Below are positions 7,394-15,160 of a DNA stretch of 23,469 nucleotides, in pieces (within the stretch, counting starts at the first letter, position 1; each line of letters begins with the position of its first letter). Origin of the DNA: an uncultured Clostridia bacterium (GTDB lineage Bacteria; Bacillota; Clostridia; TANB77; CAG-508). The notes below the pieces were generated by a model. It saw nothing but the letters and a program-made list of their open reading frames with translations. It did no database searches and had not been told where the DNA came from. The DNA is taken from the NCBI GenBank assembly GCA_947628395.1, contig CANQZP010000014.1, positions 1 to 23,469 on the forward strand, in the 5' to 3' direction. The position numbers were made by a program, and so were the translations under genes.

Positions 7394-9619
7394 TTATTTT
7401 TTTAATAATTCATCAATTTTGTATTTCAAACCTGTATTTCTTTTCTTACTGTCTACATTATTTACCATAAAATCTATAATCCTACCATTACCAATCATAA
7501 CAAGTATTTTTTTTGCTCTAGTGATTCCAGTATATAATAAATTTCTAGTAAGCAACATTGGTGAAGCTTGTGGTAAAACCATAATTACTACATCAAATTC
7601 GCTTCCCTGTGATTTATGAATTGTGATACTATATGCTAATTCTAGTTGATCTAATTCAGAAAACATATACCACGTTTTTTTACCATCATCAAATTCTACA
7701 CGTAATTGTTTTTCTGTCTCATCTATCTTAGTTATTTGACCAATATCTCCATTAAATATTCCTGTACCGTTTTCATATTTACCATCTATTTCTCTATCCC
7801 AAAATATATCATAATTATTTTTAATCTGCATAACTCTGTCGCCTTCTCTAAAAGTAATCTCACCATATTTTTTCTCTTTTTTTTCTTCTGATTTAGGATT
7901 AATATATTCTTGTAATTTGTTATTCAAATCTCTTATTCCTAAATTACCTTTTCTAGTAGGAGTTAATACTTGAATACTTTTATAAAAATCATAATCACCA
8001 TACTTTTTTAGTCTTCCAGTACATAATGATACTAGTTGAGATATGATTTTATCATGCTCAGTTTCCTGTATAAAGAAACAATCTCTATTATCTTTATTTT
8101 CATCACTTCTTGTTCTTAAAAAATTTTCTCCATTATTTACTTTATGAGCATTTACAATAATATCACTTTTAGCAGCTTGTCTAAAAATTTTGTCTAAATT
8201 TACTGTAGATATTTTACCTGAATCTATAATATCCTTTAAAATATTGCCAGGTCCAACAGATGCAAGTTGGTTACTATCTCCAACTAAAACTAATTTTGTT
8301 CCTAAATATATAGCTTTTGTTATATAATTCATCAAAAATACATCTACCATAGACATTTCATCTATTACAATAATATCTCCATCAATAGGCTTAAATTCTT
8401 GATTTATACTTTCTAATTTATCTTCTTCAAATTTTCCAATTTCTAATAATCTATGTATTGTTTTTGCATCTTCTCCTGTTGATTCTGTCATTTTCTTAGC
8501 AGCTCTACCAGTTGGCGCACAAAGTACAACTTTTTTTCCTCTATTTTTATAAATATCTATCAAAGTCTTTATTATCGTTGTTTTACCAGTACCAGGTCCA
8601 CCAGTTATAATTGAAACATTATTATCATTTACCTGATTTAATGCCTCTTTTTGTTTTTCTGAAAGCTTAATATCAAGATTTTTTTCTTGTTTTTTTAGCT
8701 CTTTTTCAAAATCTTCTATATATTTTATATTTCGCGAATTTTCCATTAAATATATTCTTTCAGCAATATTTTTTTCTGCTTGATAAAAACCAATAAGATA
8801 TATCCACTCCTCATCATCTCTTTTTTCAATTACTATTTCTCCACTTGCTGATAAGTCTTTTAAATTTTCTTCTATCAATTCCTCTTCTTCAATTCTTAAT
8901 CTTTCTTTTACAAAGCCAACTAAACTTTCTTTTAATGTACAAGTATTTCCGTTATAGCTAGAAACAAGAAGTGCATATTTTATTCCACTTTTTATTCTAT
9001 TAAAACTATTTATATTTGTACCTAACTCTATTGCTATTTTGTCAATTTTAAAAAAATCTACACCATATACTATATCTACTAATATATATGGATTTTCTTG
9101 AATTTCCTCTATTGCATTATTCCCTAATTTATCATATACTTTTTTACTGTTATTTGCACTTATTCCAAATTTCTCTAAAAAGCCTACTATTTGCCATAGC
9201 TCCCATTTTTCATTAAATTCTTCTGCTATTTCAATTGCTCTTTCCTTTGTAATTCCTTTTACCTCTGCTAATCTACTTGGTTCAAATTTAAAAACTGCAA
9301 TTGTTTCATCTCCAAATTTATCAACAATTTTTCTTGCAGTTGCAGGACCAATTCCTTTTATAATACCATTTCCTAGATACTTTTCTAAAGCATCTTTTGT
9401 CTCAGGCATTTTTTTCTCAAAATATTCAACTTTAAATTGTCTACCATAGTCTTGATGTGTAACAAACTTTCCTTTTACTAAAATACAATCTCCATTATTA
9501 ATAAAAGGCAAATATCCTACTATTGTAAATACTTCCTTTTCTGTAACTAATTCTGCTATTGTATAACTATTAGTTTCATTTTGATATATTATATCTTCAA
9601 TTTGTCCTTCTAATTCCAT
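7394..9619 (-). CDS. recD2: RecD2-type ATP-dependent DNA helicase
   Basis: A 741-residue 5'-3' superfamily 1 helicase of the RecD/TraA kind that works without RecBC; family members act in repair and replication-fork processing. The N-terminal OB-like part is followed by helix-hairpin-helix repeats (GIIKGIGPATARKIV, then AEVKGITKERA). Walker A GGPGTGKTT is near residue 340, Walker B VIDEMSMVD near 420, GDSNQL near 445, and the C-terminal SH3/UvrD-C part contains TIHKSQGSEFDVV and LLYTGITRAKK. Length is normal. The start has AAGGAG at good spacing and lies 15 bp after the small membrane-protein gene; with the PBP gene further upstream it forms a three-gene unit. Confidence 0.94.
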   Translation of the reverse strand: MELEGQIEDIIYQNETNSYTIAELVTEKEVFTIVGYLPFINNGDCILVKGKFVTHQDYGRQFKVEYFEKKMPETKDALEKYLGNGIIKGIGPATARKIVDKFGDETIAVFKFEPSRLAEVKGITKERAIEIAEEFNEKWELWQIVGFLEKFGISANNSKKVYDKLGNNAIEEIQENPYILVDIVYGVDFFKIDKIAIELGTNINSFNRIKSGIKYALLVSSYNGNTCTLKESLVGFVKERLRIEEEELIEENLKDLSASGEIVIEKRDDEEWIYLIGFYQAEKNIAERIYLMENSRNIKYIEDFEKELKKQEKNLDIKLSEKQKEALNQVNDNNVSIITGGPGTGKTTIIKTLIDIYKNRGKKVVLCAPTGRAAKKMTESTGEDAKTIHRLLEIGKFEEDKLESINQEFKPIDGDIIVIDEMSMVDVFLMNYITKAIYLGTKLVLVGDSNQLASVGPGNILKDIIDSGKISTVNLDKIFRQAAKSDIIVNAHKVNNGENFLRTRSDENKDNRDCFFIQETEHDKIISQLVSLCTGRLKKYGDYDFYKSIQVLTPTRKGNLGIRDLNNKLQEYINPKSEEKKEKKYGEITFREGDRVMQIKNNYDIFWDREIDGKYENGTGIFNGDIGQITKIDETEKQLRVEFDDGKKTWYMFSELDQLELAYSITIHKSQGSEFDVVIMVLPQASPMLLTRNLLYTGITRAKKILVMIGNGRIIDFMVNNVDSKKRNTGLKYKIDELLKK

Positions 9620-9634
9620 TAATTCTCCTTTTAG

Positions 9635-9946
9635 TTATTCTATTTTTCGTATTTTCAAATTTGAATTTTCTTTTTTTAATTTCTCTAAAATTTTATATGT
9701 ATCATCATTTGACTTATTATCAATAATTTCAATAGTTTTGAAATCTCCTAATTTATTTTGAATATACATTATTTTTCTAGCTAAAAATTCAATATTATCC
9801 GCTTTATTTTTAACTATTATTTGTAATTTAATATCATCATCAATTTTATAATTTTTAAACAAATAACTATTTATTACTTCTTTTATTAATATATACCAGC
9901 CAATTATTGAAAATCCTGTTATTACACAGTAAAAAAGATTCTCCAT
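9635..9946 (-). CDS. Small membrane-anchored protein with a glycosyltransferase-2-like fragment
   Basis: With the ATG at 9946 the protein has 103 residues. About 5-25 is a membrane helix. The rest (KLQIIVKNKADNIEFLARKI and then FKTIEIIDNKSNDDT) looks like the first beta-alpha-beta of a GT-A glycosyltransferase, where the family has a VVDDGSTDGT-type strand end, but it stops before the metal-binding DxD and acceptor parts. It is therefore probably not an enzyme. The GTG at 9955 is an alternative start, but the SD AGGAG overlaps it and fits the ATG. It sits between the PBP and recD2 genes in the same transcription unit, and its start codon lies inside an inverted repeat. Function unknown; the GT similarity is by eye. 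Confidence 0.7.
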   Translation of the reverse strand: MENLFYCVITGFSIIGWYILIKEVINSYLFKNYKIDDDIKLQIIVKNKADNIEFLARKIMYIQNKLGDFKTIEIIDNKSNDDTYKILEKLKKENSNLKIRKIE

Positions 9947-9998
9947 TATAATCACTCCTAATATATATTATGTTATTTTTATGATTTTGGAGAATCTT
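9935..9998 (-). repeat. Inverted repeat covering the start codon of the small membrane protein
   Basis: A perfect 11-bp inverted repeat (9935-9945 and 9988-9998). On the minus strand the upstream arm AAGATTCTCCA can pair with TGGAGAATCTT, which contains the last two bases of the ATG and codons 2-4, leaving the SD in a 42-nt loop. There is no T-run, so it is not a normal terminator. Confidence 0.55.
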
Positions 9999-10008
9999 AT
10001 TTAAAATT

Positions 10009-12039
10009 TTAATTATTAAATAAAGTTCTAATCTTTTTGATTAAATAATGGCTTCCTCCATCTTGATTATTTTGTTCATTCTCTACCATACTTATAATTA
10101 GTAAATCTCTTCCTGATGAATTATTTATTGTAAAACAATCAAACCAACCTAGTGTTCCACTTTCTGTATCTTCACTAGATTTTTTAAGTTCTGCAGTACC
10201 AGTTTTTCCTGCAATAGTAGTTCCATTTATTTTCATATCATTAGCTGTTCCTTCTGGATTTTCAACTACTTGAATCAATGCTTCTTTTATTGTATCTGCA
10301 GCTTCTTCTGAAAATACTGATTCTTTTAGAATCTGTGGAGTATTATCCTCTCTATATTCAATATATGGTTTTATCATATTTCCCTTATTATAAAAAGCAG
10401 AATATATTGAAGCCATATGTATTGGATTTACTAAAACACTTCCTTGACCATATCCAGTATCTGCTAACTTTGTTTCACCTTCAATAGTATTTCCATTATT
10501 ATTTGAATATTGTGATTTAGCTAAATCTAAAGGAAATTCTAATTGTTCATTAAATCCTAACTTATTTAAATTTTCAGCTAAGCTATTAGCTCCTATTTTT
10601 AAAGCAGATTGTGCAAAATATATATTATCTGAATGTATCAATCCATTTAATAAATTTTTGCTTCCATTATATGCTGTCAATGTAGTTATTTTATAATTTC
10701 CCCAAGAATTATCCTTTTGCCAGCTTGTTCCAGAATATCCAAAATCTTCATTTGCATTTATTTTTCCAGTCGTTAGTCCAATTGCTCCAGTTATAGGTTT
10801 AAACGTTGAACCTGGGCAATATTTTTGTAAAAATCTATTATATAATGGCATAGATTTATCATTATTTAGCTCGTTCCATTTCTCATTTGTTAAACCTACA
10901 ACAAAATCATTAGAATCATAAGTTGGTGTACTTACCAATGCTAATAATTCTCCTGTTTTAGGTTCCATTACAACAAAGAATCCTTCATCATCTTTCATTT
11001 GTTCATATAATTTACTTTGAATATTACTGTCTATTGTAAGTTTAACATCTTTTCCATCTTGTTTATCTTGTTTTTTTATTTCTGCTACTCTATTATTATC
11101 CTCATCTACTATATATATTTCAGATCCGTCAATTCCTCTTAAAGTATCTTCATATTCTTTTTCTAATCCTGACTTTCCTATTACACTTGTTGAACTATAT
11201 CCTTTATCTCCATACTTCTCTAATTCTTCTGCGTTAATTGCTTGTACATAGCCAACTAAATGTCCTGCTTCTTTTCCTAAATTATATACTCTTCCAGCTT
11301 CATCATTTATTAAAACACCTGGTATCTGTAACAATGAATTTTTCAAATCAACATTACTTTGTGTTAATTTCTTTATAGGAACAAAAGTATCATCTTTTAC
11401 CCATGAAGCCTTTAATTGTTCATTTATGTATTCTGTTGAGACTCCTGTAAGTTCAGATATTTTACTTATATTCTCGTCTTTATTTTCACCTAATTTTCCA
11501 GGTACAATTCCTGCTGATAAAATAGTTCCATCAGTTGCCAATTTTTCATCATTTCTATCTAAAATATCTCCTCTTTTTGCTTTTATTGTAGAAATTCTTA
11601 CTTTTAGATTATCTTCTAATTCAGGAAAAATAAATTTAGAATTCCAATTTAATTTATAATTCTTTTTATCCTTTTTTACTTCTACATTGTTATCAAACTC
11701 TACTTCTCCTGCCTCAGTAAACATCTTTTCATGATAAGATATTTTATATTTTGAATTTTCTTTTTCTATATTAGTAATTTCTATATTTATATTAGAACTA
11801 TCAATTCCTTCATATATATTTTTATTTCTTGTTATAAAATCTTCCTTGCTCATATCAGTAGATACTTTCTCATACATAGCATCATAGTTTTTTTCATTTA
11901 TATTGCTAACAAAATCTAACAATACTTTTTTAGCTTCATCCTCTCCATTTTTCTTTCCAAGTAAACAAACCATAATTATTGATACTATTACAATTATTAA
12001 TACTATAATTCCAATTACTACTACTTTTTTATTTTTCAT
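10009..12039 (-). CDS. Class B penicillin-binding protein with MecA-type N-terminal domain
   Basis: A 676-residue D,D-transpeptidase that crosslinks peptidoglycan on the outer face of the membrane. Residues about 6-28 form an N-terminal signal anchor, 33-140 an NTF2-like MecA_N domain, then the PBP dimerisation domain (RGDILDRNDEKLA, VYNLGKEAGHLVGYV). The transpeptidase domain shows SxxK as STFK near residue 411, SDN near 468 (HSDNIYFAQ) and KTG near 611 (AGKTGTAEL). This order is that of PBP3/PBP2a-like low-affinity class B enzymes. Antibiotic response cannot be judged from this. It has its own promoter and leads the unit with the small membrane protein and recD2. AAAGGAG precedes the ATG. 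Confidence 0.93.
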   Translation of the reverse strand: MKNKKVVVIGIIVLIIVIVSIIMVCLLGKKNGEDEAKKVLLDFVSNINEKNYDAMYEKVSTDMSKEDFITRNKNIYEGIDSSNINIEITNIEKENSKYKISYHEKMFTEAGEVEFDNNVEVKKDKKNYKLNWNSKFIFPELEDNLKVRISTIKAKRGDILDRNDEKLATDGTILSAGIVPGKLGENKDENISKISELTGVSTEYINEQLKASWVKDDTFVPIKKLTQSNVDLKNSLLQIPGVLINDEAGRVYNLGKEAGHLVGYVQAINAEELEKYGDKGYSSTSVIGKSGLEKEYEDTLRGIDGSEIYIVDEDNNRVAEIKKQDKQDGKDVKLTIDSNIQSKLYEQMKDDEGFFVVMEPKTGELLALVSTPTYDSNDFVVGLTNEKWNELNNDKSMPLYNRFLQKYCPGSTFKPITGAIGLTTGKINANEDFGYSGTSWQKDNSWGNYKITTLTAYNGSKNLLNGLIHSDNIYFAQSALKIGANSLAENLNKLGFNEQLEFPLDLAKSQYSNNNGNTIEGETKLADTGYGQGSVLVNPIHMASIYSAFYNKGNMIKPYIEYREDNTPQILKESVFSEEAADTIKEALIQVVENPEGTANDMKINGTTIAGKTGTAELKKSSEDTESGTLGWFDCFTINNSSGRDLLIISMVENEQNNQDGGSHYLIKKIRTLFNN

Positions 12040-12061
12040 AAATTAGCTCCTTTTTTTGTTT

Positions 12062-12090
12062 ATTATATAATTATCTACTCTTAAATGCAA
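12062..12090 (-). promoter_or_regulatory. Promoter of the PBP-recD2 unit
   Basis: TTGCAT (12085-12090), 17 bp, TATAAT (12062-12067) on the minus strand. Start site near 12055, 16 nt before the ATG. Confidence 0.7.
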
Positions 12091-12105
12091 TATAGAATTG
12101 TAAAT

Positions 12106-12154
12106 AAAAATATAGTATATAAATTCTATTTTTAAATCTATACACTATATTTTT
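12106..12154 (-). terminator. Terminator of the alcohol dehydrogenase gene
   Basis: A 16-bp inverted repeat (12106-12121 and 12139-12154) with one G-U pair, beginning 6 bp after the stop and followed by ATTTTTATTT on the minus strand. Confidence 0.75.
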
Positions 12155-12159
12155 AGCTA

Positions 12160-13314
12160 TTAATATGCTTTTTTATATAATTCTATAAAGTCTTCCTTAG
12201 TTACTTCTCTTGGATTACCAGGTTTGCAAGGATCATTCATTGCCTTTTCTGCAAGCATTTCAAAATCCTCCTCTTTAGCCCCATAATCCTTTATAGTCTG
12301 AGTAATTCCTACAGCCTTGCTAAGTTCAGATAACTTCCATACAAAAGTATTTACAACATCTTGATCATTTAAATTTGCTGCATCTGGTCTTCCTATATTT
12401 ATAAGAATCTCTCTAAACCTATCAGCGCAAACCTCTCCATTAAATCTCATAACTATTGGAAGCAACATTGCATTTGCAATTCCATGAGGTGTATCATATA
12501 CAGCACCTAATTGATGTGCCATAGAATGTACAATTCCAAGACCTACATTTGAAAATCCCATTCCTGCAATATATTGAGCCATTCCCATCATTTCAATAGC
12601 CTCTTCATTTTTATCATTAACTGCAGCTGGTAAATACTTAAATATCATTTGAATAGCTTTTAAATGAAACATATCTGACATTTCATTATGTGATTTTGTT
12701 ATATATCCCTCTACTGCATGTGTTAAAGCATCCATTCCAGTAGCTGCTGCTAAACTCTTTGGCATAGACTCCATAAGCTCAGAATCTATTATAGATAAAA
12801 TTGGAATATCATTTGGATCTACACATACCATTTTTACTTTAGAATCTTCATCTGTTATTACATAATTTATAGTAACTTCTGCAGCTGTTCCAGCTGTTGT
12901 AGGAAGTGCTATAACTGGCATTCCTCTATTAACAGTATTAGATAAACCATTTAGTGATTTAACATCTGCTCTATCTGGATTTGTCATTATTATTGAAATT
13001 CCTTTTGCAGTATCAATACTTGAACCTCCACCAACTGTAACTATTAAATCTGCCCCTGACTCCTTGCAAGCATCTACTCCATCTAATACATTTTTAATTG
13101 TTGGATTAGGTTTTATTTCTGAATATAAACTATATGGTATATCTTCTTTATTTAATATTTCTTCTATTTTTTTAGTTATCCCCGCTTCTACAAGAGATTT
13201 ATCACTAACCAAGAAAACCTTTTTAAAGCCTCTTTTTTTAATTTCTCCTGCTAATTCTTCTCTTGCTCCTTTACCAAAATATGATGTTTCATTTAAAACA
13301 AATTTAACTGACAT
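12160..13314 (-). CDS. fucO: Iron-containing alcohol dehydrogenase, FucO-like (lactaldehyde reductase)
   Basis: A 384-residue cytoplasmic group III alcohol dehydrogenase. It closely follows E. coli FucO (L-lactaldehyde to 1,2-propanediol with NADH) as I recall that sequence: FVLNETSYFGKGA at the start, the nucleotide-binding VTVGGGSSIDTAKGI, the long block ALPTTAGTAAEVTINYVITD, and CVDPNDIPI. The metal ligands are the Asp and His of MDALTH and the two His of VHSMAHQLG and DTPHG. It ends with the family's C-terminal block. Substrate use cannot be read from sequence alone; propanediol or ethanol formation during sugar fermentation is possible. The TTG at 13320 is too near the AGGAGG, so I used the ATG at 13314. 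Monocistronic, with an operator-like palindrome at its promoter. Confidence 0.9.
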   Translation of the reverse strand: MSVKFVLNETSYFGKGAREELAGEIKKRGFKKVFLVSDKSLVEAGITKKIEEILNKEDIPYSLYSEIKPNPTIKNVLDGVDACKESGADLIVTVGGGSSIDTAKGISIIMTNPDRADVKSLNGLSNTVNRGMPVIALPTTAGTAAEVTINYVITDEDSKVKMVCVDPNDIPILSIIDSELMESMPKSLAAATGMDALTHAVEGYITKSHNEMSDMFHLKAIQMIFKYLPAAVNDKNEEAIEMMGMAQYIAGMGFSNVGLGIVHSMAHQLGAVYDTPHGIANAMLLPIVMRFNGEVCADRFREILINIGRPDAANLNDQDVVNTFVWKLSELSKAVGITQTIKDYGAKEEDFEMLAEKAMNDPCKPGNPREVTKEDFIELYKKAY

Positions 13315-13337
13315 ATACAAAATTCCTCCTTTGTATT

Positions 13338-13371
13338 TAATATTGTTATACTTTAATTATAAACAATATTA
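13338..13371 (-). promoter_or_regulatory. Operator-like palindrome around the fucO -10 box
   Basis: Perfect 10-bp inverted repeat TAATATTGTT/AACAATATTA (13338-13347, 13362-13371) separated by 14 bp. The minus-strand TATAAT (13356-13361) lies inside the spacer. The -35 is weak. A bound dimer here would cover the promoter. The halves resemble but do not match a Rex site. Confidence 0.5.
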
Positions 13372-13401
13372 GATTTTATAAACATATTATATTCTATAAC
13401 T

Positions 13402-13444
13402 AAAAAAAAACCAAGATAAATTTAAATTCATCTTAGCTTTTTTT
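13402..13444 (-). terminator. Terminator of the cellulase gene
   Basis: A stem with some G-U pairs, centred near 13423, joins AAGCTAAGATGAAT-type and ATTTATCTTGGTT-type arms on the minus strand and ends in nine T. It starts about 24 bp after the stop. Confidence 0.75.
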
Positions 13445-13468
13445 AGTATCAATAAACATAATTTCAAA

Positions 13469-15043
13469 CTATTTTATTTTCTTAATTTTTATAAAAAGTA
13501 TAATCGAAATTATAGACACTACTCCAATCAAAATTTTGATTACTAACAAATAGTCTATACTACCAGCATAAGGCAAATTGTCAGAATAAGAATCTACCTT
13601 AGTTGATGCATTTACACTATCACTTTTAGAATTATTCTTATTTGTTGATGAAGTATTATTTTTATTATTAATGTATGAATTTTTTTCATTACTTTGGTTC
13701 ATATTATTATCTTTATTATTAATATTTTCATCTTTTTCATTTGAATTATCATTATTCCAATTATCTATATTACTGTCTTCTTGCTCATTATCATTATTTT
13801 GATTCTCATCTTCAATATTATTATCTACATTATTATTATTTTCTTGATTATTATCATCATTTACATTATTATCTACATCATTATTTTCTTGGTTATTATT
13901 GTCACCATTTATATTATTGTCTACATCATTATTTTCTTGATTGTCATCATCTATTTCATTATTTTGGTTATCACCTTTATTATCATCTGTATTATTGTCC
14001 TTATCAGGCCTGGGATTATCATCTTGACTAACGTCTGACTCATCTTGTTTACTATTATTTAATGCTTCTACTAGCCATTTTCCACTCTCTGATAAATCAC
14101 CATCTTCCCAATCTGTAGTCTTATCCGTATTTTTTAATATAGCACTACTTTCATCTTTATTAGATAAATTCCAGCACATCCAACTAATATTATTTTGATT
14201 TAAAAACTCTATCCAAGTATTTGCTTCTTCAATATCTAAATTTCCATTTCCAGAAGCATCGCAGATTCCAAATTCTGTAACAAATAATGGTAATCCCTTA
14301 TCTAATGCTGTTTGTGCCTTTTGTCTCAAACCTTCTTTATGTGTAGCAGCATAAAAATGTAATGTATACATTATATTTTCATAACCAGTTATTGGATTTT
14401 GTGCTACTATATCAACATCTTGAGACCATGTTGGAGTTCCAACTACAATAATTGCATCATCATCTACGTTTCTAATTTCACGGATTACTTCTTCTGCATA
14501 AGGTTTTATATCTCTTTCCCATTGAACATCACCATTTGGCTCATTACAGATTTCATATATAACATTATCATAATCCTTATATAAATCTGTCATTTCTTTA
14601 AAGAATTCAATTGCTGACTGCTTATTTGTATTTGGATTTCCATCATTCAAAATATGCCAATCTATTATTACATAAATACCAGCATTTTTCGCATATTCAA
14701 CACCATTTTTTACTAACTCATGTATCTCCTTTTTGTATCCATCATTAGGATTTGAATACATAGCAAGCCTTACTGTATTTATTCCCCATTTATCTCTCAT
14801 ATAATAAAATGCATCTTGATTCACATATTGAGGAAACCATTGCAAACCATGTGTACTTATACCTCTTAATTGAAACTTATTTCCATTTTTATCAACAATA
14901 TCAGTACCTTCAACACTTAATTTTCCATGTATGCTTACAGGTGTATTTTCTTCTTTTTTATCTTCTGAATAAACTTTACTAGGTATCAAACAAGTTATCA
15001 TTATCAATACAATTATTAAAACACCAGTCAATATTTTCTTCAT
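13469..15043 (-). CDS. Secreted GH5 endoglucanase with Asn-rich linker and LPYAG cell-wall anchor
   Basis: A 524-residue beta-1,4-glucanase of glycoside hydrolase family 5, most like subfamily 2 (Bacillus EglS type). Residues 1-26 are a signal peptide. The catalytic domain spans about 36-330: STHGLQW, VIIDWHIL, the acid/base Glu168 in YEICNEPNG, TLHFYAATH, the nucleophile Glu257 in FVTEFG, and WMCWNLSNKDESSA. A low-complexity Asn/Asp/Glu linker follows, about 335-480. At the C-terminus, LPYAG (490-494), a hydrophobic helix (about 498-518) and KIKKIK form a sortase-type sorting signal. The enzyme is probably fixed to the cell wall. No carbohydrate-binding module is seen. The start follows AAAGGAG; the longer frame from 15106 covers the promoter and is rejected. 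Monocistronic. Confidence 0.93.
   Translation of the reverse strand: MKKILTGVLIIVLIMITCLIPSKVYSEDKKEENTPVSIHGKLSVEGTDIVDKNGNKFQLRGISTHGLQWFPQYVNQDAFYYMRDKWGINTVRLAMYSNPNDGYKKEIHELVKNGVEYAKNAGIYVIIDWHILNDGNPNTNKQSAIEFFKEMTDLYKDYDNVIYEICNEPNGDVQWERDIKPYAEEVIREIRNVDDDAIIVVGTPTWSQDVDIVAQNPITGYENIMYTLHFYAATHKEGLRQKAQTALDKGLPLFVTEFGICDASGNGNLDIEEANTWIEFLNQNNISWMCWNLSNKDESSAILKNTDKTTDWEDGDLSESGKWLVEALNNSKQDESDVSQDDNPRPDKDNNTDDNKGDNQNNEIDDDNQENNDVDNNINGDNNNQENNDVDNNVNDDNNQENNNNVDNNIEDENQNNDNEQEDSNIDNWNNDNSNEKDENINNKDNNMNQSNEKNSYINNKNNTSSTNKNNSKSDSVNASTKVDSYSDNLPYAGSIDYLLVIKILIGVVSIISIILFIKIKKIK
13690..14030 (-). repeat. Degenerate codon repeats coding for the Asn/Asp/Glu linker
   Basis: AAT, GAT and GAA codons dominate. 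Units of the form NNQENNDVDNN(I/V)N recur about three times between 13810 and 13970, with decayed copies on both sides. The pattern suggests slippage or recombination expansion, so length may vary among strains. Confidence 0.75.
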
Positions 15044-15077
15044 AAAAAATTTCTCCTTTAAAATTATTATGTTGACA

Positions 15078-15106
15078 ATTATATCACCATTTAGGCAAAA
15101 ACTCAA
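15078..15106 (-). promoter_or_regulatory. Promoter of the cellulase gene
   Basis: TTGAGT (15101-15106), 17 bp ending in TGA, then TATAAT (15078-15083) on the minus strand, so both -35 and extended -10 are present. Start near 15071, 28 nt before the ATG. Confidence 0.7.
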
Positions 15107-15117
15107 GTTTTTTACTC

Positions 15118-15155
15118 AAAATATTAGGCCGTCCACTTTGACGACCTAATATTTT
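15118..15155 (-). terminator. thrS terminator
   Basis: A 16-bp inverted repeat (15118-15133, 15140-15155) with one G-U pair and a 6-nt loop. It begins 6 bp past the thrS stop; the T-tract is modest. Confidence 0.75.
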
Positions 15156-15160
15156 TCATA

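Noticed and set aside
13690..14030. CRISPR-like repetition
   Set aside because: Unit spacing is irregular, there are no unique spacers, and the pattern keeps the reading frame of the cellulase.
13741..14038. Open plus-strand frames rich in Tyr/His or Ile across the cellulase linker
   Set aside because: They are the antisense of AAT/GAT repeats coding for Asn/Asp; no ribosome site or promoter.
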